Positions 25,327 through 33,861 of a stretch of 64,000 bases of DNA are shown one piece after another. The notes below the pieces were generated by a model. The model made no database searches and was not told the DNA's origin. It was given only the letters and a program-made list of their open reading frames with translations. Made by a program: the position numbers and the translations under genes. The stretch comes from Falsiroseomonas stagni DSM 19981 (lineage in GTDB: Bacteria; Pseudomonadota; Alphaproteobacteria; Acetobacterales; Acetobacteraceae). The stretch covers positions 197,725 through 261,724 of the forward strand of contig NZ_FOSQ01000004.1 in the NCBI RefSeq assembly GCF_900114315.1, in the 5' to 3' direction. Numbering within the stretch: the first letter of the stretch is position 1; every line of letters starts with the position of its first letter.

Positions 25327-25868
25327 GGCAGCGGATACTCCTCCAGGAAGGGCTGGTAGTCCGGCTCCACCTCCACGCCGAGCGTCGCCAGCAGCCGCAC
25401 CACGCCGCAGTAATAGGCGATGGTGACGGTGAGGTCGGTGAGGCGTTCGGGATCGAGATGCGGGCGCAGCGCATCGAAGGTCTCGGTGGACATGCCGGGG
25501 CCGTGGAACATCTCACGCGCGCCTTGCAGCACCAGCTTCGCGAGGGGTTCGAGCGCGCTGTCGCCGCCATCGGTCTCGGTCGCGATGGCGCGGATATCGG
25601 CATCGGTGCAGCCGAATTCCTTGCCGATACGCACATGGTGCGACCATTCGTAGGGGCTGCGCGCCAGCCACCCCACCTGCATGATCGCCAATTGCCGCAG
25701 CCGCGGATCCAGCCGGCTGTGGAAGCGGATGAACATGCCGAGGTCGGTGAAGGCGCGTGCCGCGCCGGGGCTGTTGGCCATGACGCGGTTGAGCCAGATG
25801 TCGCGGGCGACGACATCCCGGTGCTCCGGCGGCAGGTCCTTCGCGGTCAGATAGGGCAGGCGGGCCAC
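25323..25868 (-). CDS. carboxymuconolactone decarboxylase (CMD) family protein
   Basis: The 181-residue all-helical protein belongs to the CMD/AhpD-like superfamily, with the core segment YEWSHHVRIGKEFGCTDADI. It lacks the CxxC of AhpD peroxidases, so redox activity is unlikely and a lactone-decarboxylase or structural role is favoured. The GTG start at 25868 sits six bases behind AAGGAG; the frame upstream belongs to the amidohydrolase region. It lies between the amidohydrolase and SDR genes. CMD proteins often accompany amidohydrolase-2 lactonases in protocatechuate-like pathways. Confidence 0.85.
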   Translation of the reverse strand: MARLPYLTAKDLPPEHRDVVARDIWLNRVMANSPGAARAFTDLGMFIRFHSRLDPRLRQLAIMQVGWLARSPYEWSHHVRIGKEFGCTDADIRAIATETDGGDSALEPLAKLVLQGAREMFHGPGMSTETFDALRPHLDPERLTDLTVTIAYYCGVVRLLATLGVEVEPDYQPFLEEYPLP

Positions 25869-25881
25869 GCGGTGCTCCTTC

Positions 25882-26919
25882 TCAGCTGGCGATGCGATAG
25901 AAGCGCGCGGCGTTGTCGTGGAACAGCGCGGCCCGCTCCCACGCCGACCAGGATGCGGTGATGCGCTTGAAGGCGTTCCAGGCGGTGCCATAGGCGAAGC
26001 CCGCCTTGTCCACGGGGAAGTTGCTCTCGAACATGCAGCGCGTGGCGCCGAAGGCTTCCACGCAGGTCTCCACCAATGGCCGCCAGGCTTCCGCCAGGGT
26101 GGCGCTGTCCGGCGGCGCTTCCCGTTCATGCATGGCGAAGCCGAACAGCCGCATGCCGAGGCCGCCGATCTTGAGGTGCACGTTCTGGCAATGCGCGAGT
26201 TCGCGCAGGGCCGCGCCCCAGGCCGCCATCACATGCCGCCGCCGCGTGGCATAGGGGCCGATGCCGATGGCGCCGCCGACATGGTTCAGCACGATCGGCG
26301 TTTCCGGGAAGGCATCGGCCAGGTCGCGCAGCTCTGCGATCTGCGTGTGGTACATCCAGGCATCGAAGCTCAGGCCGAGCGGCGCGAGTTGCGCGAAGCC
26401 CTCGCGGAACCGGGGCTGCAGCATCAGCATGGGCGGCGGCGTCGCGAGCGATCCGCGCGCGGCGGCATCCGGGTGCCAGGCGGCGATGTGGCGGACGCCG
26501 CGGAAACGGCCGCGCCCGGCTGCGATCTGCGCTTCCAGCACATCGCGGATGGAGGCCCCTTCCGTGAGTTCCGCGAAGCCCACGATCCCCGCCGCCACCC
26601 TTGGCCCGCCCAGCGCTGCCGCGCGCTCCGCCATCTCCACCACGAACTCGGTCTCGCCCACCGGCTGGAAGCGCGCCTCCCCGGTGGTACGGTAGGCCGT
26701 GTCGCATTCGATGAAGACGCTGGCGCGGATGTCGTGGCCGCTGGCGGCGTCGACCAGGAAATCGTCGAGGAGATAGCGGCCCCGAGCCTCCCCCCACAGG
26801 TGATGGTGGGGGTCGATGATGGGCAGTCCCGGTTCCAGCGCCGCTTCCCGGTGCCGGGCCAGCCAGTCCGGCCGCACGGCGGGATGCCGCACCGGCGTAT
26901 CGGATGCGGGCTGCGTCAA
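25882..26919 (-). CDS. amidohydrolase-2 family hydrolase (lactonase-like)
   Basis: The 345-residue TIM-barrel hydrolase belongs to the group containing 2-pyrone-4,6-dicarboxylate lactonase and fuconolactonase. The first metal/base motif IDPHHHLWG (about residue 36), VLNHVGG and the late FESNFPVDK with catalytic Asp are visible. The TTG at 26919 follows GGGGAGGA closely and is preferred. The longer GTG start at 26946 would lie inside the TGTCGACA palindrome that probably serves as operator. It is the first gene of the minus-strand operon and presumably opens a lactone or cyclic ester. Confidence 0.88.
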   Translation of the reverse strand: MTQPASDTPVRHPAVRPDWLARHREAALEPGLPIIDPHHHLWGEARGRYLLDDFLVDAASGHDIRASVFIECDTAYRTTGEARFQPVGETEFVVEMAERAAALGGPRVAAGIVGFAELTEGASIRDVLEAQIAAGRGRFRGVRHIAAWHPDAAARGSLATPPPMLMLQPRFREGFAQLAPLGLSFDAWMYHTQIAELRDLADAFPETPIVLNHVGGAIGIGPYATRRRHVMAAWGAALRELAHCQNVHLKIGGLGMRLFGFAMHEREAPPDSATLAEAWRPLVETCVEAFGATRCMFESNFPVDKAGFAYGTAWNAFKRITASWSAWERAALFHDNAARFYRIAS

Positions 26920-26937
26920 GGCGATCCTCCCCTTTTC

Positions 26938-26945
26938 TGTCGACA
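26938..26945. promoter_or_regulatory. TGTCGACA operator site, amidohydrolase side
   Basis: A perfect 8-bp palindrome followed by CTCTTTGCGGG lies 19 bases upstream of the amidohydrolase start. The same palindrome plus TTTTGCGGGG occurs at 38253-38260 before another operon of the island. The GT-nn-AC core suits GntR/FCD regulators. Confidence 0.5.
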
Positions 26946-27071
26946 CTCTTTGCGGGATCAGCCTAGGCGAGGCCCTGTCGGGCGTCGACTCCCCATGGGC
27001 CAGCTTCGGCCTGAAAGGCGCCTGCGCGCCGGGGCGGGATGGTTGACAGGGAAAGGGCCCGCACGCCTAAC

Positions 27072-27079
27072 TGTCGACA
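27072..27079. promoter_or_regulatory. TGTCGACA operator site, alpha/beta hydrolase side
   Basis: A second perfect TGTCGACA in the same 210-base divergent intergenic region, 51 bases upstream of the alpha/beta hydrolase start at 27130. It is 134 bases centre to centre from the partner site, so each divergent promoter has its own copy. Confidence 0.5.
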
Positions 27080-27129
27080 CAAGGGGGAAGCGCCGAGATG
27101 CCGACGATCACCATCCGCGCCCGGGGCGC

Positions 27130-27903
27130 ATGACCGCGATCCCGCTGCATGGCCGCGCGATCGGCGCCGGCCCGCCCGTGATCCTGCTGCATCCCGTGGG
27201 CCTGGATGGCGGCTTCTGGGGCGGCCTGCCGGCGGCGCTGGCCACCGCGCGGCGCGTCGTCAGCCTCGACCTCGCGGGTCATGGCGCATCCCCAGCCGTG
27301 CTGCGGCCCCGGCCGATCGAGGCCTATGCCGATGACGTGGCGCTGGCGATCCGGGAACTCGGTGCTGGCCCTGCCGCGCTGGTCGGCCTGTCCTTCGGTG
27401 GCATGATCGCGCAGATGGTGGCGATCCGGCATCCCGGCCTCGTCTCCGCCCTGGTGCCCTGCGGATGCGGCGGGGATTTCCCGGACCCGGTCCGCCCGAT
27501 GCTGCGCGAGCGCGGCCTGGTGGCGGAACGCGGCGGCATGGCAGCGGTGGTGGACGGCACGATCGAGCGCTGGTTCACCGAACCCTTCCGCGCCGATCCC
27601 GCCGTGCAGCGCGTGCGGGACCGCCTGCTGGCCGATGACGTCGCGGGATGGTCCGCGGGCTGGCACGCCATCGCGGGCCTGTCCGCGACGCCGCACCTCC
27701 CGGCGCTGACGGTGCCGGCACTCGTCATCGCGGGGGAGCGGGACGTGGCGACACCACCGGCCATGTCGGAAGCCACAGTCGCCCGCGCCATCCCCGGCGC
27801 CGCCTTCCAGGTGCTGCCGGGCGCGCCGCACATGATGCAGATCGAAGCGGAGGCCGCCTTCACCGCCGCCATCACCGGCTTCCTGCTGGGCGGGGTGGCA
27901 TGA
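27130..27903 (+). CDS. alpha/beta hydrolase, 3-oxoadipate enol-lactonase-like
   Basis: The 257-residue hydrolase has an intact catalytic set: oxyanion motif LLHPVGLDG, nucleophile elbow GLSFGG (serine), an acid in AGERDVATP and His in GAPHMMQ. PcaD-type enol-lactonases are the closest functional group. The start is ATG 27130. Directly upstream a short frame (ATG 27099, product MPTITIRARGA) ends with a TGA overlapping this start; it may be a coupling leader or a frameshifted N-terminus. It heads a plus-strand operon and overlaps the next hydrolase gene by ATGA. Confidence 0.85.
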   Translation: MTAIPLHGRAIGAGPPVILLHPVGLDGGFWGGLPAALATARRVVSLDLAGHGASPAVLRPRPIEAYADDVALAIRELGAGPAALVGLSFGGMIAQMVAIRHPGLVSALVPCGCGGDFPDPVRPMLRERGLVAERGGMAAVVDGTIERWFTEPFRADPAVQRVRDRLLADDVAGWSAGWHAIAGLSATPHLPALTVPALVIAGERDVATPPAMSEATVARAIPGAAFQVLPGAPHMMQIEAEAAFTAAITGFLLGGVA

Positions 27904-28688
27904 GCCTGCTGCACCATCGCCTGTCGGGCCGCGCCGTCAGGCCGGCGCCGACCCTCCTGCTGATCCATCCGATGGGCGCCTCGCTCGGCTTCTGGGATGC
28001 CTGCCTGCCGGCCTGGGACCCGCATTTCGCCGTGCTGGCCATAGATCTCCGCAGCGCCGGTGCCTCACCGCGTGGTGACACGCCGCCGGGCCTCGACCAG
28101 CATGTCGCGGATATCGAGGCGTTGCGCGCGTCGCTCGGCATCGAGCGGATGGTGCCGGTCGCCTGCGCCGTCGGCTGCATGGTGGCGGCGGCCTATGCCG
28201 CGCGGCATCCCGACCATGTCGCCGCCCTGGTGCTGTCCAACCCGACGCCGCGCACGGCGGAGGCCGCGCGGGCCATGCTGGTGGCGCGCGCCGCCGCGCT
28301 GCGGGCGCATGGCATGGCCGCGATCCTGCCCGGCGCGGTGGAGCGCCCCTTCGAGGCGCAGCCCCGTGACGCGCGCTACGATTCCTACCTCGCCACCTTC
28401 GCGGCGCAGGATGTGGCGGCCTATGCCGATGCGGTGGAAGGCTTCGCCACCGCCGATGCGCGGGCCGACCTGCCGCTGGTGCGATGCCCCACGCTGCTGG
28501 TGCCGGCCGCGCATGACCTGCTGCTGCCGCCCGCGCTGGCGGAGGAGGTGCAGGCGCTGATGCAGCCCGGCCTGGCGCGCATCGCCCTGGATGAGGAGGG
28601 CGCGCATTTCCTGCCCTACCAGCGCCCGGCGGCCTTCGCGGCACGCGTCCTCGACTTCCTCGCCCCGCTCACCCAGCCAGGAGCCTGA
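27900..28688 (+). CDS. alpha/beta hydrolase-fold protein with missing nucleophile
   Basis: The 262-residue protein is a paralogue of the hydrolase just upstream (LLLIHPMGASLGFW; VPAAHDLLLPPA; late His in EEGAHFLPY). Its elbow reads ACAVG at residues 88-92, so alanine 90 replaces the catalytic serine, and the first glycine is also lost. Either it is a catalytically inactive partner of the neighbour, or Cys89 or another residue acts. Coding quality is otherwise normal, with no frameshift. It follows the intact paralogue by an ATGA overlap, so the pair is made together. Confidence 0.8.
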   Translation: MSLLHHRLSGRAVRPAPTLLLIHPMGASLGFWDACLPAWDPHFAVLAIDLRSAGASPRGDTPPGLDQHVADIEALRASLGIERMVPVACAVGCMVAAAYAARHPDHVAALVLSNPTPRTAEAARAMLVARAAALRAHGMAAILPGAVERPFEAQPRDARYDSYLATFAAQDVAAYADAVEGFATADARADLPLVRCPTLLVPAAHDLLLPPALAEEVQALMQPGLARIALDEEGAHFLPYQRPAAFAARVLDFLAPLTQPGA

Positions 28689-28690
28689 CC

Positions 28691-29281
28691 ATGGCGAACA
28701 AGGGTTTCCTCCTCGTCTTCATGAATCCCCCGCCCGCCTTCGATGAGGAATTCAACGCGTGGTACGACAGCGAGCACGTGCCCGAGCGCCTGTCGGTGCC
28801 CGGCTTCGTGACGGGGCTGCGCTACATGAACATCGCCGCCGGCGCGCCGCGCTACCTCGCCATGTATGACCTTGAAGGCTTCGGCGTGCTGGACACGCCA
28901 GAATACCACCGCGTGGCCTATGACAATGCCAGTCCCTGGACCAAGCGCGTGACGGCGCGCGCCCGCGTGCAGCGCTTCGCGGGGGACCAGGTCGGCCCGG
29001 GCCACCCCGTCACCGGCCGCGCGGCCCGCATCGGCATCATCCGCTTTCGCGGCCTGGCGCCGGAACAGGTGGAGGCGGTAAAGGCCGGCATGGCGGCGAC
29101 CTGCCTCGACAGGCCTGCGGTGATCAAGCATCGCGTCCTGGTCGATCCCGGCAGCGGGGCGGGGGCTGATGTGATCGGCTTCATCGAGGCGCGCGCCCCG
29201 ATGCCGGACGCGATCGACCCGGCGCTGTTCGGCAGCGCGGCCGACCATGTGGACCTGGTGGCGCAATACTCGCCGTTCTGA
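28691..29281 (+). CDS. DUF4286-type dimeric alpha/beta-barrel protein
   Basis: The 196-residue protein begins with the recognisable FNAWYDSEHVPERLSVPGF block (about residues 20-38), typical of DUF4286/EthD-like ferredoxin-fold proteins. A second, weaker half follows, suggesting two fused modules. Relatives occur in catabolic clusters, where isomerase or oxygenase-accessory roles have been proposed, but function is unknown. It starts two bases after the upstream hydrolase stop, in the same operon. Confidence 0.75.
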   Translation: MANKGFLLVFMNPPPAFDEEFNAWYDSEHVPERLSVPGFVTGLRYMNIAAGAPRYLAMYDLEGFGVLDTPEYHRVAYDNASPWTKRVTARARVQRFAGDQVGPGHPVTGRAARIGIIRFRGLAPEQVEAVKAGMAATCLDRPAVIKHRVLVDPGSGAGADVIGFIEARAPMPDAIDPALFGSAADHVDLVAQYSPF

Positions 29282-29466
29282 CGGGGCGGATGACGCGAAG
29301 GGTGGGTTTGCGGTAAGCCCTGTCCCGATCCGGGCCGACGCCATGCGGCCCCCGATCCCCCGACCCTTCCCGCGATGACCGGGGGCGCGGGGGCAGGGGG
29401 CACGCGCAACCTCGGCCCTGCGCGGCCACCAGGGGGCGATGGCATGGGGCGGGATGAGTGACGGCG

Positions 29467-30234
29467 ATGCCTGACCATGGGGGGGCTTCCGCCAATAGCG
29501 AACGCTTCCGCGCCACCATCCACCGCGTGCTCTCGCGCGGGGAGGCGCATGCCTCGCTCGTCATCGACATCGCCTGCACCATCGGCGCCGAGATCCTGGA
29601 CGGGCTGCTGCCGCCGGGGCGTGACCTGAATTCCGTGGACCTCGCCCGGCGCTTCAGCACCAGCCGCACCCCGGTGCGGGAAGCGCTGGTGATGCTGGAG
29701 AAGGAGGGGCTGGTGGAGATCCCGCCGCGCCGCCGCCCCCGCGTCGCCATCCATGACCGGGACGAGATCCGGGAGATCTACCGCGTCCGCGCCGCCATGC
29801 TCGGCCTTTGCGCCAGCGAGGCCTGCGAACATGCCAGTGCGGAGGAGCTTGTCGAACTCCGGGACATCGTGACGGCGATGCAGGACGCCGCCAATACCGG
29901 CGACCGCGATGGCTACTACTGGGGCAATGTCCGCTTCCACGAACGCTTCGCCGAACTGGCGCGCAACCGCACGCTGCTGCGGCAGCTGGACAGCCTGGTG
30001 CTGCGATCGCTGCGCTTCCGGCGACGCACGCTGTCCAGCCCCGAACGGGTACGCCGTTCCATCGCCGACCACTCCCGCCTCGTCGTGGCGCTGGAGGACC
30101 GGGACCAGGCGCTGGCTTCCGCCTTGGCGAGTGCGAATGTGCTCGGCGCGCTGCGGATGCTGGAGGCGATGCTGGACGGAGAGGCGCGGGGCGAACCCCG
30201 CGCCGCCGCAAAGCGGCCGATCAGCCGAGGGTGA
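29467..30234 (+). CDS. GntR-family regulator, FCD (FadR-C-terminal) subfamily
   Basis: The 255-residue regulator has an N-terminal winged helix (DLARRFSTSRTPVREALVMLEKEGLVEIPP, about residues 57-86) and an all-helical FCD ligand domain with metal-binding-type His in VRFHERFAELA. ATG 29467 is chosen; GTG 29458 would add three residues. It is the only regulator inside the catabolic island, and its family recognises palindromes with a GT-nn-AC core, so it is the prime candidate to bind the TGTCGACA sites. Its end overlaps the convergent Bug receptor by 14 bases. Confidence 0.9.
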   Translation: MPDHGGASANSERFRATIHRVLSRGEAHASLVIDIACTIGAEILDGLLPPGRDLNSVDLARRFSTSRTPVREALVMLEKEGLVEIPPRRRPRVAIHDRDEIREIYRVRAAMLGLCASEACEHASAEELVELRDIVTAMQDAANTGDRDGYYWGNVRFHERFAELARNRTLLRQLDSLVLRSLRFRRRTLSSPERVRRSIADHSRLVVALEDRDQALASALASANVLGALRMLEAMLDGEARGEPRAAAKRPISRG

Positions 30235-31195
30235 TGCCGGCGTCGCGGATCACCTGCGCCGCCACCTCCCGCTGCCGTTCCACCCAGGCCGCGAAGACCT
30301 CCGTCGGCTGGCCGCCGAGGACGGTGCCGAGCGGCGCCATGCGGGCCAGCACGCCGGGGTCGCGGCACGCTTCCGCCACCGCAGCCTGAAGGCGGACGAT
30401 CACCGGCGCGGGCGTACCGGCCGGGGCGAACAGCCCGTTCCAGTCATCCATGTCGAAGCCGGGGAAGCCGCTTTCCGCCAGCGTCGGCACATCGGGCAGC
30501 GTCGGCAGCCGTTCCGCCCCCGTCAGTGCCAGCGGGCGCGCGCGGCCGGTCTCGATCGGCGCGCGGGCGGTGGAGGAGGTGAGGATCATGCTGTCGATCT
30601 GGCCCCCCATGATGTCCCGCGCCGCATCCGCGCCGCCGCGATAGGGCGCGTGCAGCAGGCGGATGCCCGCCCGCTGTTCCAGCAGCGCCAGCGCCAAATG
30701 CCCCGCGCCCGCGGCCGGGGGCGTGCCGCAGGAGACGCGGCCCGGATTGGCCTTCGCATAGGCGATGAACTCCGCGACGTTCTGCGCCGGGAAGTCCCGC
30801 CGCACCGCCAGCACCTGCGGGAAGCGCGCGGTCTGCGTTACCGGCAGGAAGGAGGTGCGGTAGTCGAAGGGCAGGTCACGCAGCAGCAGCGGGTTGGTGA
30901 TCTGGTTCGCCGCATCGACCAGGAAGGTGTAGCCATCCCGCGCCTGCAGCACGGCGGAGGCCGCGACCACGGCATTGCCGCCGGTGCGGTTTTCCACCAC
31001 CACGTTCTGGCCGAGGATTTCCGCCATCTTCGCCGCCAGCGGCCGCGCGGAACTGTCGCCGCCGCCGCCCGCGGTGAAGGGGATGACCAGGCGGATCGGC
31101 CGCGTCGGCCATTCCCCCTGCGCCCGCGCGCCGCGCGCGATGAAGGGCACGCCGAGGCCGAGGGCCAGGGCAGCGCGCCTGCGGATCTTGGTCAT
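30221..31195 (-). CDS. Bug/TctC-family tripartite tricarboxylate transporter receptor
   Basis: The 324-residue periplasmic binding protein has the signal region TKIRRRAALALGLGVPFIARGARAQ and family motifs WPTRPIRLVIPFTAGGGGDSSAR, ENRTGGNAVVAA, DGYTFLVDAANQ, PYRGGADAARDIM and LAESGFPGFDMDDWNGLFAPAGTP. The start ATG 31195 follows GGGAGGAAA. It is the last gene of the hotdog/CoA-transferase operon, suggesting that operon handles a carboxylate taken up from outside. It is a close paralogue of the receptor at 43270-44250; both end AGITLG. Confidence 0.93.
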   Translation of the reverse strand: MTKIRRRAALALGLGVPFIARGARAQGEWPTRPIRLVIPFTAGGGGDSSARPLAAKMAEILGQNVVVENRTGGNAVVAASAVLQARDGYTFLVDAANQITNPLLLRDLPFDYRTSFLPVTQTARFPQVLAVRRDFPAQNVAEFIAYAKANPGRVSCGTPPAAGAGHLALALLEQRAGIRLLHAPYRGGADAARDIMGGQIDSMILTSSTARAPIETGRARPLALTGAERLPTLPDVPTLAESGFPGFDMDDWNGLFAPAGTPAPVIVRLQAAVAEACRDPGVLARMAPLGTVLGGQPTEVFAAWVERQREVAAQVIRDAGITLG

Positions 31196-31235
31196 GGTGG
31201 TATTTCCTCCCTTTTTGTGTTGGACGCTGCGTCGT

Positions 31236-32408
31236 TCAGCCCACCGCGCCGGCCTGCCGCATCGCGGCGATCTCGGCCTCCGCGTATCCCGCCGCGCGCA
31301 GCAGCCCGTCGGTGTGCTCGCCCTTGTCCGGCGCCGGCAGGGTGATGCGCGCCTCGCTGGCGGACAGCGTGATGGGCGCGCCCACCACGGCGATGGGGCC
31401 GAGCCGCGGATGCCCCACCGTGGCGGCCAGGCCATGCGCCTGCACCTGCGGATCGGCGAAGACCTGCTGGATGTCGTTGATGGGCCCGCAGGCGATGCCC
31501 GCCGCATTCAGCACCGCGACCCACGCCGCGGCCTTGCGCGTGCGCGTCACGGCGGACAGCGCGGTGGTGAAGGCGGGGCGGTTGGCCAGCCGCGCATCGG
31601 CGGTGGCGAAGCGCGCATCCTCCAGCAGATGCGGCGCCTCGATCGCCTCGCACAGCTTGCGGTACTGGCCCTGGCCGGAGGCGCCGATGACGATGTCCTG
31701 GTCCGCCGCGGGATAGACGCCCATCGGCGTGGTGTAGGGATGGTCGTTGCCGGTCTGGCGATAGACCTTGCCCTCCATCAGCCAGGCCGCCGCCTGGAAA
31801 TCCAGCATCGCGACCTGCGCCTGCAGCAGCGATGCCTTCACCCACTGGCCCTGCCCGGTGCGGTCGCGGTCCAGCAGCGCGATCAGGATGCCGATGGCGG
31901 CGTAGAGGCCGGAGGTGAGGTCGGCCAGCGGGATGCCCGCGCGCAGGGGGCCGTGGCCGGGCAGGCCGGTCACGGACATCATGCCGCCCATGCCCTGCGC
32001 CACCATGTCGAAGCCCGGCCGCGCGGCGTAGGGCCCATCCTCCCCGAAGCCGGAGATGGAGGCGTAGACTAGGCGCGGATTCACGGCGCGAAGGTCATCA
32101 TACCCGATGCCGAGGCGATGCTTCACGTCGGGGCGGAAATTCTCCACCACCACATCGGCCGAGGCGGCCAGGCGCTTCAGCACCGCGACGCCATCGGGAT
32201 GCTTCAGGTCCAGCACGATGGACTGCTTGTTGCGGTGCAGGTTCTGGAAGTCCGAGCCATCCCGGGCGCCCGTCATGTCATCCTCGGCCGGGCCTTCCAC
32301 CTTGATGACGGTGGCGCCCCAATCCGAGAGCTGCTTCACGCAGGTCGGCCCGGCGCGGACGCGCGTCAGGTCCAGGATGGTGATGTGGGCCAGCGGCGAA
32401 TGGCTCAT
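31236..32408 (-). CDS. class III (CaiB/BaiF) CoA-transferase
   Basis: The 390-residue family III CoA-transferase moves CoA from a donor thioester to a carboxylic acid. The N-terminal LDLTRVRAGPTCVKQLSDWGA, ENFRPDV, SISGFGEDGPYA and the catalytic-Asp loop GIPLADLTSG are visible, and length is typical. It overlaps the HMG-CoA-lyase-like gene by ATGA. Together with the fused CoA-transferase upstream it gives this operon two independent activating enzymes, which fits activation of a dicarboxylate and recycling of the CoA from its product. Confidence 0.93.
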   Translation of the reverse strand: MSHSPLAHITILDLTRVRAGPTCVKQLSDWGATVIKVEGPAEDDMTGARDGSDFQNLHRNKQSIVLDLKHPDGVAVLKRLAASADVVVENFRPDVKHRLGIGYDDLRAVNPRLVYASISGFGEDGPYAARPGFDMVAQGMGGMMSVTGLPGHGPLRAGIPLADLTSGLYAAIGILIALLDRDRTGQGQWVKASLLQAQVAMLDFQAAAWLMEGKVYRQTGNDHPYTTPMGVYPAADQDIVIGASGQGQYRKLCEAIEAPHLLEDARFATADARLANRPAFTTALSAVTRTRKAAAWVAVLNAAGIACGPINDIQQVFADPQVQAHGLAATVGHPRLGPIAVVGAPITLSASEARITLPAPDKGEHTDGLLRAAGYAEAEIAAMRQAGAVG

Positions 32409-33355
32409 GCCGCCAGCCTGCGCGGCAGCAGGCCGCCCTTCATCACCTTGCCCGGCACGGGATGGCCGAGCATCGATTCCGCCATCTGCGCCGCGCGCAC
32501 CAGCGCGGGCAGGTCGATGCCGGTGGCGATGCCCATCTCCTCGCACATATACGCCAGGTCCTCGGTGCAGATGTTGCCCGCCGCGCCCTTGTGGCCCGCG
32601 AAGGGGCAGCCGCCGAGGCCGCCGATGGAGCCATCGAACTCGCGCACCCCCATCGCCAGCGCCGCCATCGCATTCGCCATGGCGGTGCCGCGGGTGTCGT
32701 GCAGGTGCAGCTTGATGGAGAGGTCGGGCCAGCGATCGCGCATGGTGCCGATCATCCGGCGGATGCGGTCGGGTGTGGCCCAGCCCATGGTATCCGCAAG
32801 CGCCACCTGCTTCAGCGCGGATCCCGCCGCCAGCAGCGCGGCCTCGGCGCGCGCGACCAGGGAGACGACGCGGTCCACCGGCACGTCGCCCTCGAAATTG
32901 CAGCCGAAGGCCGCCATCATGCCGAGGCAGTCCGGCGCCACGCCGGCGGCCCGGTAGCGCGCGATCCAGTCCGGCACATCGGCGAAGGTCTCGTCGATGC
33001 TGCGGTTGGTGTTGCGCTTCACGAAGGCTTCGCTGGCCGTGAGCTGGAGGCGGCCATCAAGGTCCACGGTTCCGACCGCGATGGCGCGGTCGAGGCCGCG
33101 CGGGTTCAGCCACAGCGCGCGATAGGTCACGCCGGGATGGCGGCGGAGGCGGCGGAACACCGCCTCCGTATCCGCCATCTGCGGCACGGCCTTGGGGTTC
33201 ACGAAGGACCCGGCCTCGATCTCCCGCACCCCGGCTTCGGCGATGGCGTCCAGCAGTTCCAGCTTCTGGTCCGTCGTCAGGATCGTGGGCTCGATCTGGA
33301 GGCCGTCGCGCGGGCCGACCTCCATCAGGTGCACGGTCTTAGGCAGGTCCCACAT
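32405..33355 (-). CDS. hydroxymethylglutaryl-CoA lyase-like enzyme
   Basis: The 316-residue TIM-barrel lyase of the HMGL/DRE family cleaves 3-hydroxy-3-methylacyl-CoA thioesters to acetyl-CoA and an oxo acid. Metal and catalytic motifs are EVGPRDGLQIE (about residues 12-22), LHLHDTRGTAMAN and the active-site cysteine loop GGLGGCPFAGHKGAAGN. In leucine breakdown the substrate is HMG-CoA, but here the neighbours are hydratases and CoA-transferases rather than isovaleryl or methylcrotonyl enzymes. A citramalyl-CoA-type or other branched substrate is therefore as likely. Confidence 0.9.
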   Translation of the reverse strand: MWDLPKTVHLMEVGPRDGLQIEPTILTTDQKLELLDAIAEAGVREIEAGSFVNPKAVPQMADTEAVFRRLRRHPGVTYRALWLNPRGLDRAIAVGTVDLDGRLQLTASEAFVKRNTNRSIDETFADVPDWIARYRAAGVAPDCLGMMAAFGCNFEGDVPVDRVVSLVARAEAALLAAGSALKQVALADTMGWATPDRIRRMIGTMRDRWPDLSIKLHLHDTRGTAMANAMAALAMGVREFDGSIGGLGGCPFAGHKGAAGNICTEDLAYMCEEMGIATGIDLPALVRAAQMAESMLGHPVPGKVMKGGLLPRRLAA

Positions 33356-33360
33356 GGCGG

Positions 33361-33861
33361 TCAGCCCAGCACGGCGGGATCGAAGGGGTAGGGCACGGGC
33401 GGGCCGCCGCGGCGCGGCAGCACCACGCGGGCGGTGCCGGGCGTGCCTTCATTGCCCTTCTGGTCGCGCAGCCCGATGTCCAGATCGACGACGCCCCAGG
33501 CGCCGCGTTCCTGCTTCCCCGTCACGCGGCCCCAGGCGGTCAGCGTATCGCCGGGCACGTTCATGCCGCGGAACTGGAAGCCGACCTTCCAGGCCCAGCC
33601 GGTATCGCCGACCCAGTCGGAGAGGAGCTGGATCATGACATGCTGCTTCCAGCTGCCATTCACCATCACGTCCGGCAGCTTGTCGTGCTCGGTCGCGTAT
33701 TTCCAGTCGTAGTGGATGCGGTGCCAATTCTCCATCGCCGCCGACCAGCGCATGATATGCGCGGTGGTCATCGGCCCCTTCACCAGCGTCGGGATGTCCT
33801 GCCCGATCTCGACATCGTCGAAGATGGCGCCTGCCGTGCCGTCCATGGCCGCTTCCTTCAT
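33361..33861 (-). CDS. MaoC-like hotdog-fold protein
   Basis: The 166-residue single-hotdog protein is related to MaoC dehydratases. The hydratase-2 catalytic region appears as AAMENWHRIHYD: the His is kept but the usual Asp is replaced, so activity may require a partner subunit. A glycine/proline-rich tail (PRRGGPPVPYPFD) ends the chain. The stop of the next upstream gene overlaps its start by four bases. It is one of five hotdog genes in this operon and probably forms heteromers with the FAS1-like half at 33858-34388. Confidence 0.8.
   Translation of the reverse strand: MKEAAMDGTAGAIFDDVEIGQDIPTLVKGPMTTAHIMRWSAAMENWHRIHYDWKYATEHDKLPDVMVNGSWKQHVMIQLLSDWVGDTGWAWKVGFQFRGMNVPGDTLTAWGRVTGKQERGAWGVVDLDIGLRDQKGNEGTPGTARVVLPRRGGPPVPYPFDPAVLG

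Noticed and set aside
29909-31345. 478-residue plus-strand frame over the GntR end and Bug receptor
   Set aside because: Antisense to a well-supported receptor with signal peptide and ribosome site.
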